Shown here one piece after another: positions 53,198 through 61,976 of a DNA stretch of 64,000 bases. The DNA is taken from contig NZ_CP031320.1 in the NCBI RefSeq assembly GCF_003355155.1, forward strand, positions 5,695,367-5,759,366, written 5' to 3'. The first letter of the stretch is position 1; each line of letters opens with the position of its first letter. This DNA comes from Streptomyces armeniacus (GTDB lineage Bacteria; Actinomycetota; Actinomycetes; Streptomycetales; Streptomycetaceae). The notes under the pieces were generated by a model. The model did no database searches and was not told the origin of the DNA. It saw only the letters and a list, made by a program, of their open reading frames with translations. Made by a program: the position numbers and the translations under genes.

Positions 53198-53914
53198 ATG
53201 ACGGCCGCCGTGCACACCCCGCCCCGCCTCGACCGCCCCGACCTGGGCGTCGCCGTCTTCAGCCGGTGGCGTACGAACGGCCCGGACCGGCAGGCCGCCA
53301 CCGTCGACGCCATCGCCGCCGCCTGGGAGTCAAGGCCGTGGCCCACCGCGGACCTGCTCTCGTACAGCCTCTACACCGCCAACGACGGGCACACCCTGCT
53401 CCACTACTCGCAGTGGACCAGCGAGGAGGCGCTCCGCGTCTTCCAGCAGCACCACCGCGACGAGCGCCTCGCCGATATCTTCGAGGCGGTGCCCGATGCC
53501 GAACGGCTCGGCCTGCGCGTGTACGACCGGTACCGCAGCGCTGTCGTCGCGCCGGGCGGTGCGGCCGGTGACGTACGGGTGCCGGGCTGCATCGTGACCG
53601 TCGAGATCGAGTTCGAGGGGCCGGACGCGGGACGCCAACGGGCGTGGGTGGACGCGGTGTTCGACGCCCTCGACGACGAGCCGGACCCGCACCCGGGCGG
53701 CTTCTCGGCCCACTTCCACGTCAGCACGGACGGTGCGCACGTTCTCAACTACGCGGAATGGGAGAGCGAGCAGGCCCACATCGACGCCCTCGCCGCACCG
53801 GGTGACGGCGTCGGCTCCCCGACGGCGGCGTGGCGGCGGGTGCAGCAGTACCCGGGCCTGAAGTCGAGCACGGTGACGCGGCACGCGTTCGCGCTGTCCC
53901 TCGTGCCGGACTGA
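53198..53914 (+). CDS. Two-domain antibiotic biosynthesis monooxygenase (ABM) protein
   Basis: 238 aa. Two ferredoxin-like ABM halves: ~15-110 (GVAVFSRWRTNGPDRQ ... LLSYSLYTANDGHTLLHYSQWTSEEA) and ~125-230 (IVTVEIEFEGPDAGRQRAW ... FSAHFHVSTDGAHVLNYAEWESEQAHIDA). Each has the xYxQW/YAEW strand at its end. Single ABM proteins dimerise; here the dimer is built in one chain. Cofactor-free monooxygenase or heme-degradation-like activity is possible. The short gap before it holds a tandem 19-bp repeat. Confidence 0.85.
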   Translation: MTAAVHTPPRLDRPDLGVAVFSRWRTNGPDRQAATVDAIAAAWESRPWPTADLLSYSLYTANDGHTLLHYSQWTSEEALRVFQQHHRDERLADIFEAVPDAERLGLRVYDRYRSAVVAPGGAAGDVRVPGCIVTVEIEFEGPDAGRQRAWVDAVFDALDDEPDPHPGGFSAHFHVSTDGAHVLNYAEWESEQAHIDALAAPGDGVGSPTAAWRRVQQYPGLKSSTVTRHAFALSLVPD

Positions 53915-53924
53915 CGACGAGATC

Positions 53925-53948
53925 AAGCCCGTCCGGCGTTTGAGGACG
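53925..53948. repeat. Dispersed repeat copy
   Basis: AAGCCCGTCCGGCGTTTGAG plus GACG, the same unit as at 13508. Looser inverted copies follow at about 54030-54065 and 54070-54100, the last overlapping the end of the DH-KR-ACP gene. Confidence 0.7.
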
Positions 53949-54076
53949 GACCTCGGCCCGGTTCCGGGGTGCGCTTGGCGTGTGATGCGGTGATTGTTCA
54001 CCGGCGGCTGCCGCATGTCGGTGGCTGGGGGCCGTCTTCACGTGCCGGACGGGCCGGAGTGTGGCTGAGGGCCTCC

Positions 54077-56995
54077 TCAAGTGCCAGACGGGCGGCGGCG
54101 GGCGCGGAGGCGGCGGAACGCCGCGCGCAGGCGGCCGCCCGCCGGCGGCCCAGGCGAGGGCGGAGGCGCAGGCAAGGGCGGCGGCGCAGGCATCCGTTCC
54201 GCGAGCCGCGCCGCGAGCCCGGCCGGCACCGGCTCGTCGAGCACCAGCGTCGGCGGCAGCCGCAGCCCCGTCGCCTCCGCCAGCGCGGCCCGCAGTTCGA
54301 CGGCACCCAGCGAGTCGAGCCCGGCCGCCAGCAGGTCGCCGTCCGGCGCGATCTCCTCCGGCCCTTCGGCGCCGAGCGCGCCGGCCGCCCAGCGGCGTAC
54401 GAGGTCCAGCAGGAGCCGTTCGCGCTCCTCGGCCGGCGCCGTACGCAGCTCGGCGCCCCAACTGCCGTGCGCGCCAAAGCCATCCGCACCCGTGCCGGCC
54501 GGCGGCCGTACGACCTCGCGGAAGAACGGCGGCACCGGCCGGTACCGGCGCCGCATCGCGGGCAGGTCCAGCCGTACGCCCACCACGTCGGCGCGCGGCG
54601 CCGCCAGCGCCGCGTCGAAGACCGCCGTGCCCTGCCGGTCGGACACCGGCAGCACCCCGGCCCGGGTCACCTTCGCCCAGTGCCCGCCGGTCAGCTGCGT
54701 GGCCATGCCCCGCCGCGGCGACCACACGCCCCACGCCACGGACGTCGCCGGGCGCCCGCAGGCGCGGCGCTGCACGGCGAAGGCGTCCAGCGCGGCGTTG
54801 GCGGCACCGTAGTTGGCCTGCCCGGGGCCGCCGAACACGCCCGCCACCGAGGCGCACACGAGGAAGATCTCCGGGTCGAGGTCGCGTGTCAGTTCGTCGA
54901 GGTGCACGGCGGCGTCGACCTTCGGGCGCAGTACGGTGTCGAGCCGTTCCGGGCTCTGCTCCGTGACGGGGCCGTCGTCCAGGACGCCCGCCGTGTGCAC
55001 GACGGCGGTCAGCCGCCGGTCGAGTCCGCCCAGCAGGCGGGCCAGCGCGTCGCGGTCCGCGAGGTCGCAGGCGGCGAACGTCACCGAGGCGCCGAGCGCG
55101 GTGAGTTCGTCCTCCAGCACGGCGGACACCTCGGCCTGCCGCCCGTCGAGCGAGACGAGCAGCAGGTGCCGTACGCCGTACGCCCGCACCAGGTGCCGCG
55201 CGAAGACGGCGCCCATCATGCCCGTACCGCCGGTCACCAGGGCGAGGCCCTCGGGGTCGAGGTGTACGGGGAGTTCGCGGCCGGCGCACGCGCGCGGCGC
55301 GGAGGCGTGCGCGCCGGGGGTCAGGCGCGGGACGCGCAGGACGCCGCGCCGGAGGGCGAGTTGCTGCTCGCCGGAGGCGAGCGCGGCGACCAGCTGGACG
55401 CCGAGCGCGTGCGCGTCCTCGGTGGGGCAGAAGCCGGACGTGAGGTCGGAGTCGACGTCCAGGAGGACCGTACGGCCCGGGTGTTCGCCGTTCACGGACC
55501 GCACCAGGCCCCAGGCCGCGGCGGCGGCCGGGTCGCCGCTGCTGTCGTCGTCCGGCCTCGTGCTCACGGCGCCCTGCGTCACCAGCGCCAGCCGCGTGCC
55601 GGACAGGGCGTCCGCGGCCAGCCAGTCCTGCACCACGGCGAGCGCCCGCCCGGCCGTCGCCCGTACCGCCTCGGACACCGGTTCCTTCGCGGGCAGGCAC
55701 GGCACGACGACCGTGCCGGGGGCGGGCGCGCCCGCGCGTACGGCGTCGGCGAGCGCCGCCACGTCCGGGTACGTGTCGACGCACAGCCCGATGCTGCGGG
55801 CGGCGCCGCTGACCCCGGACGGCTCCTCCTCCAGCACCGCCCAGCAGTCCCGGCCCGACTCGTGCGCGACGACGTGCTCCAGCACGCCGCTCGAACCCGG
55901 CGACGCCAGCGGCAGCCAGTCCACCTGGTACGACACGTCGGCCACCGGGTCGCCCGCGGCGAGCAGCACGTCCGCCCGTACGGGCCGGGTCCGCAGCGAG
56001 CCGACGGTGGCGACGGGCGCGCCCGTACGGTCGGCCGCCAGCAGACCGACACCGCCGTCGCCGGAGGGCGCGAGCCGTACGCGCAGGGTGGTGGCGCCGT
56101 CGGGGCCGCCGTCGCCGTGCAGCCGTACGTCGTGCCAGGAGAACGACAGCCGCGCGCGCTCGTCCCAGCCCTCCGGGTGGAGCGCGGAGTTGAGCAGTAC
56201 GGGGTGCAGCCGGAACCGCCCGTCGCGCGGCGCGTCCTCGGGCAGCGCGACCTCCGCGAACGTCTCGTCACCGCGCCGCCACACGGCGCGCAGGCCCTGG
56301 AACGCGGGGCCGTAGCCGTAACCCCCGGTGCCGAGGCGGGAGTAGAGGCCGTCGAGGGGTACGGGCTCGGCGCCCTCCGGGGGCCACGCGGCGGTGCCGA
56401 ACGCGCCGGTGCCGGCGTCCACTTCGGCGTCCGCGTCCGCATGCGCGACGGCGTCCGTACGGGTCCCGGCCTCGGGCCGGGGCTGCGGTTCCGGTTCCGC
56501 CTCGCTCAGCACGCCGCCGGCGTGCCGCCGCCACAGCGGCTCGTTGCCGCTGCCGTCGTCCGCGGCTGCGTACACCTCCACGCTCCGGCGGCCCGCGGCG
56601 TCCGGTTCGCCGAGGGAGACCTGGATACGGGTCGCACCGTGCTCGTCGAGCAACAGCGGCGCCTCCACGACGAGTTCCTCGAGCGTGCCGCAGCCGACAT
56701 CCTCGCCCGCGCGCAGCGCCAGCTCCACGAAGCCGGAGCCGGGGAACAGCGGGGAGCCGTGCACCGAGTGGTCGGTGAGCCAGGGCTGTGCGGCGGGGGA
56801 CAGTCTGCCGGTCAGCAGCACCCGGTCGCTGCCCGCGAGTTCCACGGCGGCACCGAGCAGTGGGTGATCCACCGGCCGCTGACCCCAGCGTGCGGGGTCG
56901 GGCCGCTGCCCGCGGTGAGCTGCCATGGGGTCCGTGTCCGCCACGTCGAGCGCGTGAGCCGTGTCCGCCATGCGGGCCAGTTTCCGCGCGATCAT
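54077..56995 (-). CDS. Free-standing DH-KR-ACP polyketide synthase fragment
   Basis: 972 aa from ATG 56995 (or 56971). No KS or AT precedes it. DH ~40-330: HPLLGAAVELAG, WLTDHSVHGSPLFPGSGFVEL keeps the catalytic His, but LHPVLLNSALH has Asn where the catalytic Asp belongs (codon 56189-56191). KR ~600-790: VTGGTGMMG, VHTAGVLDD (B-type), CASVAG and GQANYGAAN with Tyr kept. ACP ~870-935: LLAAGLDSLGAVELR with the Ser. A Pro-rich tail follows. It may be a trans-acting reductive module or the remnant of a modular PKS whose first half was lost beside the tRNA gene. Confidence 0.85.
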   Translation of the reverse strand: MIARKLARMADTAHALDVADTDPMAAHRGQRPDPARWGQRPVDHPLLGAAVELAGSDRVLLTGRLSPAAQPWLTDHSVHGSPLFPGSGFVELALRAGEDVGCGTLEELVVEAPLLLDEHGATRIQVSLGEPDAAGRRSVEVYAAADDGSGNEPLWRRHAGGVLSEAEPEPQPRPEAGTRTDAVAHADADAEVDAGTGAFGTAAWPPEGAEPVPLDGLYSRLGTGGYGYGPAFQGLRAVWRRGDETFAEVALPEDAPRDGRFRLHPVLLNSALHPEGWDERARLSFSWHDVRLHGDGGPDGATTLRVRLAPSGDGGVGLLAADRTGAPVATVGSLRTRPVRADVLLAAGDPVADVSYQVDWLPLASPGSSGVLEHVVAHESGRDCWAVLEEEPSGVSGAARSIGLCVDTYPDVAALADAVRAGAPAPGTVVVPCLPAKEPVSEAVRATAGRALAVVQDWLAADALSGTRLALVTQGAVSTRPDDDSSGDPAAAAAWGLVRSVNGEHPGRTVLLDVDSDLTSGFCPTEDAHALGVQLVAALASGEQQLALRRGVLRVPRLTPGAHASAPRACAGRELPVHLDPEGLALVTGGTGMMGAVFARHLVRAYGVRHLLLVSLDGRQAEVSAVLEDELTALGASVTFAACDLADRDALARLLGGLDRRLTAVVHTAGVLDDGPVTEQSPERLDTVLRPKVDAAVHLDELTRDLDPEIFLVCASVAGVFGGPGQANYGAANAALDAFAVQRRACGRPATSVAWGVWSPRRGMATQLTGGHWAKVTRAGVLPVSDRQGTAVFDAALAAPRADVVGVRLDLPAMRRRYRPVPPFFREVVRPPAGTGADGFGAHGSWGAELRTAPAEERERLLLDLVRRWAAGALGAEGPEEIAPDGDLLAAGLDSLGAVELRAALAEATGLRLPPTLVLDEPVPAGLAARLAERMPAPPPLPAPPPSPGPPAGGRLRAAFRRLRARRRPSGT

Positions 56996-57020
56996 GCCGG
57001 GAATTCACCAGACCAACGTG

Positions 57021-57055
57021 CGGAAGGCCCCCTCGCTGTACGAGAGGGCCTTCCG
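57021..57055 (-). terminator. Hairpin terminator after tRNA-Lys
   Basis: CGGAAGGCCCCCTCG and CGAGAGGGCCTTCCG pair over 15 positions (one C/A mismatch) around loop CTGTA. It lies 12 bases beyond the 3' end of the tRNA gene in its direction of transcription, a typical place. Confidence 0.75.
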
Positions 57056-57066
57056 GCGAGCGTCTG

Positions 57067-57140
57067 TGCGCCGCCAGGGACTCGAACCCCGGACCCGCTG
57101 ATTAAGAGTCAGCTGCTCTAACCAACTGAGCTAGCGGCGC
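57067..57140 (-). tRNA. tRNA-Lys (CTT)
   Basis: Minus-strand cloverleaf. Acceptor 5' GCGCCGC pairs 3' GCGGCGC with discriminator A. D-arm GCTC-AGTTGGTTA-GAGC. Anticodon arm GCTGA-CTCTTAA-TCAGC gives anticodon CTT. T-arm CGGGG-TTCGAAC-CCTG. CCA is not encoded. All stems are complete. Confidence 0.95.
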
Positions 57141-57233
57141 CTGGTGACGCCACCATGTTACCTGGTCCGGACCGGTGCTCCCGACCATCCGCGGGCGCAC
57201 CCGGGCCTGGGCCGTACGGCCCGGCGGCCCGCG

Positions 57234-57992
57234 CTAGATCGCCAGCGACAGCATCACCGGCGCGGCACGCTTGTTGAGCGCCTCCGCGGACTGGCGTAAC
57301 CGGTGCGCGTCCTCGACCGGCAGGGACAGCGCCAGGCAGCCGACCGACGAGCCCGCGGTGACGGGGACGGCGGCGCAGACCGTACCGACCGCGTACTCCT
57401 GGAGGTCCAGCACCGGCACCGTGGGCGGCTGCTGGTCGAGGGCGTTCAGCAGCAGCCGTTCGTCCGTGATGGTGCGGGAGGTGAGCCGCGCGGTCCGGTG
57501 CCGGGACAGGTGGTCCTTGCGCCCGTCGTGGTCGAGCTGGCCGAGGAGGCACTTGCCGATCGCGGTCGCGTGGACGGCCGACCGGAAGTCGACCCACTCG
57601 TTGACGAGCGGCGCGTTCGGGCCCTCGGACGTCTGCATCACCTCGAGCTCGCCGTCCGTGTACCGGCTGAGGTAGATCGCCGCACCGAGGGAGTCGCGCA
57701 GCTCGGAGAGCGTACGGTCGAGGCGCTCCCGCAGGGCGCGTTCGCGGCCGCCGCCGGAGCCGAGGAGGACCAGGCCCTCGCCGACGACGTACGTGCCGTC
57801 CGCGATCTGTTCCAGATAGCCCTCGCGGCGCAGCATCAGCAGCAGGTGCGCGAGATGGCCGGAGGGCAGCCCGGTCTCACGGGACAGCTGCTCCTCGGTG
57901 GCGCCGTCGCGGTGTCCCGCGACGGACTCGAGCACGCGCAGCGCGTACTGCACCGAGTGGAACGGTGCGGTGGGTTCCGGCCTGAGCGCCAC
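57234..57992 (-). CDS. IclR family regulator
   Basis: 252 aa from GTG 57992 with AGGGGG upstream; a longer frame to 58109 lacks a ribosome site. Winged helix ~10-70: FHSVQYALRVLESVAGHRDGATEEQLSRETGLPSGHLAHLLLMLRREGYLEQ. IclR effector domain ~80-250: ELRDSLGAAIYLSRYTDGELEVMQ, SAVHATAIGKCLLGQLD, YAVGTVCAAVPV. It lies just downstream of, and in line with, the ehuBCDA transporter genes, making it a candidate regulator of that uptake operon. Confidence 0.9.
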   Translation of the reverse strand: MALRPEPTAPFHSVQYALRVLESVAGHRDGATEEQLSRETGLPSGHLAHLLLMLRREGYLEQIADGTYVVGEGLVLLGSGGGRERALRERLDRTLSELRDSLGAAIYLSRYTDGELEVMQTSEGPNAPLVNEWVDFRSAVHATAIGKCLLGQLDHDGRKDHLSRHRTARLTSRTITDERLLLNALDQQPPTVPVLDLQEYAVGTVCAAVPVTAGSSVGCLALSLPVEDAHRLRQSAEALNKRAAPVMLSLAI

Positions 57993-58214
57993 GGTGCCCC
58001 CTGGAGGTTGTGACCGTCTGCATCGTGACCAGAGCGGGGGGTCACGCGTACCCGTCACACGATAGCCGCCAACAGGCCATCGGTAATCGGCTGTTGCTGC
58101 ATTCGGCATATGCCTTGAGCGGGTGCGGCGCGGCCCCCGCCTCCTGGGAGGAGACGGGGGCCGCGTGTGCGTGGGGTCCGTACGGCTCGGAACGCCGTAC
58201 TCAGAGCGCCGTAC

Positions 58215-59030
58215 TCAGAGCACCGCGCTCAGGAACTCGCGGGTCCGCTCGTGCTCCGGCTCGGAGAAGATCTTCTCCGGCGGACCGGACTCGATGACCC
58301 GGCCGGCGTCGAACATCAGCACGTCGTCCGAGATGTCCCGCGCGAAGTTCATCTCGTGCGTGACCACCAGCATGGTGATGTCCGTGGTGTGTGCGATGTC
58401 CCGCAGGACGTCGAGCACACCCGCCACCAGCTCCGGGTCCAGCGCCGAGGTGACCTCGTCCAGGAGCAGCACCTGCGGCCGCATCGCGAGCGCGCGGGCG
58501 ATCGCGACGCGCTGCTGCTGGCCGCCGGACAGCTGGGTCGGGTACTTGTCGATGTGCTCGGTCAGGCCGACCATCTCGAGCAGCTCGCGGGCGCGCTCCT
58601 CGGCCTCGTCCTTGGACAGGCCGAGCACGTGCACCGGGGCCTCGGTGATGTTCCGCAGGACGCCCATGTTGGGGAACAGGTTGAACTGCTGGAAGACCAT
58701 GCCGATCTTCTTGCGCACCTCGCGGATGTGCTTCTCGCCCGCCGGCACGAGCTTGCCGTTCTGCTCCTCGTGTGTGAGGTAGTCACCGGCGACCTTGATG
58801 GTGCCCTCTTCGGGCTTCAGCAGGGTCATCAGCAGCCGCAGGATCGTCGTCTTGCCCGATCCGGAGGGGCCGATGAGGGTGACGTGCTTGCCGGACGACA
58901 CGGTGAAGTCCATGTGGTCCAGGACGACGTTGCTGCCGAACCGCTTGGTGACACCGTCGAAACGGATCAGCTCGCTGCCGTCGGTGGCGGGGTTCGCGGT
59001 CTCTTTCGGGGACTTGTTCTCAGCGGACAA
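58215..59030 (-). CDS. ehuA: EhuA-like ABC transporter ATPase (ectoine/polar amino acid)
   Basis: 271 aa from TTG 59030, overlapping the permease gene upstream by 11 bases. Walker A GPSGSGKTT, Q-loop FQQFNLFPNMGVLRN, signature [15 protein letters not shown], Walker B LLLDEVTSALDPE, switch His in VTHEMNFARDI. The PAAT-type Q-loop and family resemblance point to polar amino acid or ectoine/hydroxyectoine import. Named by gene order with EhuB/C/D; glutamate-type transport is the alternative. Confidence 0.85.
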   Translation of the reverse strand: MSAENKSPKETANPATDGSELIRFDGVTKRFGSNVVLDHMDFTVSSGKHVTLIGPSGSGKTTILRLLMTLLKPEEGTIKVAGDYLTHEEQNGKLVPAGEKHIREVRKKIGMVFQQFNLFPNMGVLRNITEAPVHVLGLSKDEAEERARELLEMVGLTEHIDKYPTQLSGGQQQRVAIARALAMRPQVLLLDEVTSALDPELVAGVLDVLRDIAHTTDITMLVVTHEMNFARDISDDVLMFDAGRVIESGPPEKIFSEPEHERTREFLSAVL

Positions 59031-59670
59031 GACGACGCTCCAGGGCTCGAATCAGAAGGGAAGCCGGGTACGCGATGAGGACGAAGGCGACACCGACCAC
59101 CGTGATGGCCTCGGTGGTGAACGTCTCATTGCTGTATGCCTGGGCCTCGCCGAGCATCTCGAACGCCCCGATGACGGCGATCATCGGCGAGTCCTTGAGC
59201 ATGGACACGACGTAGTTGCCCAGAGCCGGAATCACACGGCGGATGGCCTGCGGCAGGATCACCGAGGTCCAGGTACGCGCCTTGGGCAGGCTCAGCGCGG
59301 TGGCCGCCTCCCACTGGCCGACCGGCACACCGTTGATGCCGGCGCGGTATACCTCCGCCGTATAGGTCGAGTAGTGCAGACCGAGACCGATGATGCCGGT
59401 GGTCAGCGGTGACATGGTGGGCCCCCACTCGGGGAGCACGTAGAACAGGAAGAACAGCTGCACCAGCAGCGGCGTGTTCCGGATGAACTCGGTGACCGCG
59501 GTCACCGGCCAGCGCACCCACACCAGGGTGGAGCGCTGCGCGATGGCCCATACGAGACCGAGGGAGAAGGCGATCAGCGAGCCGAGGACCAGGGCCTGCA
59601 GGGTGACGAGCACCCCGTCCCAGAACCGCGGCATGAACGCGTCGACGTTGGACCAGTCCCAGCTGTTCAT
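59020..59670 (-). CDS. ehuD: EhuD-like ABC transporter permease
   Basis: 216 aa from ATG 59670, whose start overlaps the stop of the previous permease gene. HisM-type permease: AVTEFIRNTPLLVQLFFLFYVLPEWGP is the RNTPxxxQ motif of polar amino acid permeases, and VPVGQWEAATALSLPKARTWTSVILPQAIR is the EAA loop. Five helices. Pairs with EhuC in the membrane. Confidence 0.87.
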   Translation of the reverse strand: MNSWDWSNVDAFMPRFWDGVLVTLQALVLGSLIAFSLGLVWAIAQRSTLVWVRWPVTAVTEFIRNTPLLVQLFFLFYVLPEWGPTMSPLTTGIIGLGLHYSTYTAEVYRAGINGVPVGQWEAATALSLPKARTWTSVILPQAIRRVIPALGNYVVSMLKDSPMIAVIGAFEMLGEAQAYSNETFTTEAITVVGVAFVLIAYPASLLIRALERRLVR

Positions 59671-60410
59671 CCCATACCTCCCGCGGCCTGGCTGCCGGCC
59701 TGCGCACGCTCACCGCGCTCGCTGAGCTTGCGGCTGATGAATCCCGGTTTCTTCTCCGGCGCCTGGCCGATCCCGGCCCTCGCGTGCCGCTCCAGCGCCC
59801 GCATGCCGCGGGTGAGGATGAAGGCGAGCACGAAGTAGAGCACGAGGAGCAGGGTGTAGATCGGCGCGCTCTCGTTGCTGCCCAGCCGCACGAGGTTCCC
59901 GGCGAACGTCATGTCCGCCACGGTGATGACCGACACCAGGGCGGTGCCCTTGAGGAGTTCGATCAGCAGGTTGTTGAACGGCGGGATCATCTCCGGCCAC
60001 GCCTGCGGCAGTTCGATCCGCCGCAGCCGCTGCAGCCTGGTGAAGCTCAGCGCGATCCCCGCCTCGCGCTGGGCCGGGGAGACTGCGGCCAGTGCGCCGC
60101 GTACGACCTCCGAACCGTACGCGCCGTACGTCAGGCCCAGCGCGCTCACGCCGGCCCACATCGGGACGAGCTGCCAGCCGAAGAGGGGCAGTGCGAAGAA
60201 CATCCAGAACATCAGCACCAGTGCCGACGTGCCGCGGAAGATCTCGAAGTAGGTGCCGGCGAGGAAGCGCACGATCCAGTACGGCGAGGTGCGCAGCGGT
60301 CCGATGATGAAGGCGACTGCGGCAGCCAGCGCGGCGCTGAACACGGTCACCTGGATCGTGATCCAGATCCCCGGCAGGAACCATGTGGTGAACATGCCTG
60401 AAGTCATCAT
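59667..60410 (-). CDS. ehuC: EhuC-like ABC transporter permease
   Basis: 247 aa from ATG 60410, coupled to the ehuB stop as TGATG; GTG 60419 is an alternative. HisM-type permease: TYFEIFRGTSALVLMFWMFFALP (RGTSxxxQ-like), VSPAQREAGIALSFTRLQRLRRIELPQAWPEMIPPFNN (EAA loop). The C-terminal tail is basic and cytoplasmic. Partner of EhuD. Confidence 0.87.
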   Translation of the reverse strand: MMTSGMFTTWFLPGIWITIQVTVFSAALAAAVAFIIGPLRTSPYWIVRFLAGTYFEIFRGTSALVLMFWMFFALPLFGWQLVPMWAGVSALGLTYGAYGSEVVRGALAAVSPAQREAGIALSFTRLQRLRRIELPQAWPEMIPPFNNLLIELLKGTALVSVITVADMTFAGNLVRLGSNESAPIYTLLLVLYFVLAFILTRGMRALERHARAGIGQAPEKKPGFISRKLSERGERAQAGSQAAGGMG

Positions 60411-61318
60411 CAGCCGCACAGCTCCTTCGCGGTCAGGTCGGTCATCTCGGTCTTGCCGAAACCGAAGGGACTGACGATCTTCAGCAGCTCTTCGTAGTCG
60501 TTCTGCTTGAGCTTGTGCAGCTCCTTGTTGACGGCGTCGCGGAAGTTCTTCTCGCTGAGCCGGAAGGCGAAGCCGCCCGCGCCGATGGCGGGTTTGCCGT
60601 CCGCCGTCTTCGGCGTGAAGGCCGGGGTGGCCTCGGCCTTGCGGGCGCCCTTCACCACGGTCTCGACAGTGACGTTGGTGCCCGCGAACGCGTCAACACG
60701 GCCGGTCGTCACGGCGTTCAGGCCCGCGACCTGGTCCGGGTAGATCTCCACCTTGAGACCGTACGACTCGGCCGTCGCAATTTCGGCATAAGCTTCACCG
60801 GAAGCGATTTTGAGCTTCTTGTCGGCGATATCCTGGTACGTCTTGATGTTGTGCGGGTTGCCTTTCTTCACGATGAAGGCATCCGGCATGATGTATTCCG
60901 GATCGGCGAACAGCACTTGCTCGCAACGGTCCGGGGTGATGTACATCCCCGCCGAGACGATGTCGAACTGCTGTGCCTTGAGGCCGGGAATCAGTGCGGA
61001 GAAGTCCACCGGGATCGCCTTGACCTCGGGAACGCCGAGTCTTTTGAAGATCACCTTGGCGATCTCCGGCGCTTCCCCCGTGGCATCGCCCTCGTCGTTG
61101 ATGTATCCGAACGGCGGCTCGCTCGCGATGCCGATCCGGACGCTCCCCTTGTCCCGCAGCCTCTCCAGGAGGTCGCCCCCTTCCACTTCCCCTTCGTCCG
61201 GTGCTCGGCTGCATCCGGCCACGCCGAACGCACCCGCCGCCGCCGCTCCTGCGAGCAGTGAGCGGCGGCTGATCCCTTTTCCGTTGAATGGCGTACTCGC
61301 CCTAAGTGGTGGAGCCAT
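60410..61318 (-). CDS. ehuB: EhuB-like solute-binding lipoprotein
   Basis: 302 aa from ATG 61318. The N-terminus has a twin-arginine lipoprotein signal, SRRSLLAGAAAAGAFGVAGCS, lipobox VAGC. Solute-binding family 3 fold: VRIGIASEPPFGYINDEGDATGEAPEIAKVIFKRLG, LIPGLKAQQFDIVSAGMYITPDR, and AGLNAVTTGRVDAF. The MYITPDRCEQVLFADPEYIMPD stretch is characteristic of EhuB-type ectoine-binding proteins. First gene of ehuBCDA, reading away from the DUF3830 gene. Confidence 0.87.
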   Translation of the reverse strand: MAPPLRASTPFNGKGISRRSLLAGAAAAGAFGVAGCSRAPDEGEVEGGDLLERLRDKGSVRIGIASEPPFGYINDEGDATGEAPEIAKVIFKRLGVPEVKAIPVDFSALIPGLKAQQFDIVSAGMYITPDRCEQVLFADPEYIMPDAFIVKKGNPHNIKTYQDIADKKLKIASGEAYAEIATAESYGLKVEIYPDQVAGLNAVTTGRVDAFAGTNVTVETVVKGARKAEATPAFTPKTADGKPAIGAGGFAFRLSEKNFRDAVNKELHKLKQNDYEELLKIVSPFGFGKTEMTDLTAKELCG

Positions 61319-61389
61319 GGGCGCGCGGCTACCCAGGCAGCCGAGAGTTATGCGAATCGTTTCCAGCCCTTGACGTGGTCGTTGTGGTG

Positions 61390-61419
61390 TTGACCGCTAC
61401 GTCAGTATTGACAGGTAAA
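61390..61419 (+). promoter_or_regulatory. Probable promoter of the DUF3830 gene
   Basis: TTGACC (61390-61395), 18-base spacer, GGTAAA (61414-61419), about 20 bases before the start codon. This is the best -35/-10 pair in the 122-base divergent gap to ehuB. Confidence 0.45.
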
Positions 61420-61440
61420 CGACTGACCGAGGGAGGCATG

Positions 61441-61944
61441 ATGCCGGACCGCTTCATCGAAGTGTCCCTGGACAAGCGCGGTGTGAGCTGCACCGCGAAG
61501 CTGCTCGACGACCGGGCGCCGATCACCTGCGAGGCGGTGTGGAACGCCTTGCCCCTCGGCGGCGATGTCTACCACGCCAAATACGCCCGAAACGAGATCT
61601 ACGCACTGATCCCGCCATTCGCACCGGAAGAACCGCCGCTCGAGAACCCCACCATCACCCCCATTCCGGGTGATCTGTGCTACTTCACTTTCACCCAGAC
61701 CCAGTTGGCCACCTCGTCCTACGGCTACGAGGAGCAGGCCGACCACCGCGGCCGCACCACGGTGGTCGACCTCGCCCTCTTCTACGAACGCAACAACCTG
61801 CTGATCAACGGCGACGCCGGCTGGGTCCCCGGCATCGTCTGGGGCTCGGTAGTGGACGGCCTCGACCGCATGGCCGACGCCTGCCAGGACCTCTGGCGGG
61901 CCGGCGCGATCGGCGAGACCCTCAACTTCCGGCGCGTCCAGTAG
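61441..61944 (+). CDS. DUF3830 family cyclophilin-like protein
   Basis: 167 aa from ATG 61441 (ATG 61438 lies only one base after GGAGG). Contains FIEVSLDKRGVSCTAKLLDDRAPITCEAVWNALPLGG and a YHAKYARNEIYALIPPF strand, plus PGDLCYFTFTQTQL, matching DUF3830, a beta-barrel related to cyclophilins. Such genes accompany ectoine/compatible-solute transporter and hydrolase genes; enzymatic function is unproven. Divergent from ehuB. Confidence 0.82.
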   Translation: MPDRFIEVSLDKRGVSCTAKLLDDRAPITCEAVWNALPLGGDVYHAKYARNEIYALIPPFAPEEPPLENPTITPIPGDLCYFTFTQTQLATSSYGYEEQADHRGRTTVVDLALFYERNNLLINGDAGWVPGIVWGSVVDGLDRMADACQDLWRAGAIGETLNFRRVQ

Positions 61945-61976
61945 CCGCCCCGTAAGCCGTAGGCCGGGGCCGGGCC

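Noticed and set aside
57067..57140. tRNA-Lys as an integration (att) site
   Set aside because: No direct repeat of the tRNA 3' end and no integrase gene were seen on either side within the window.
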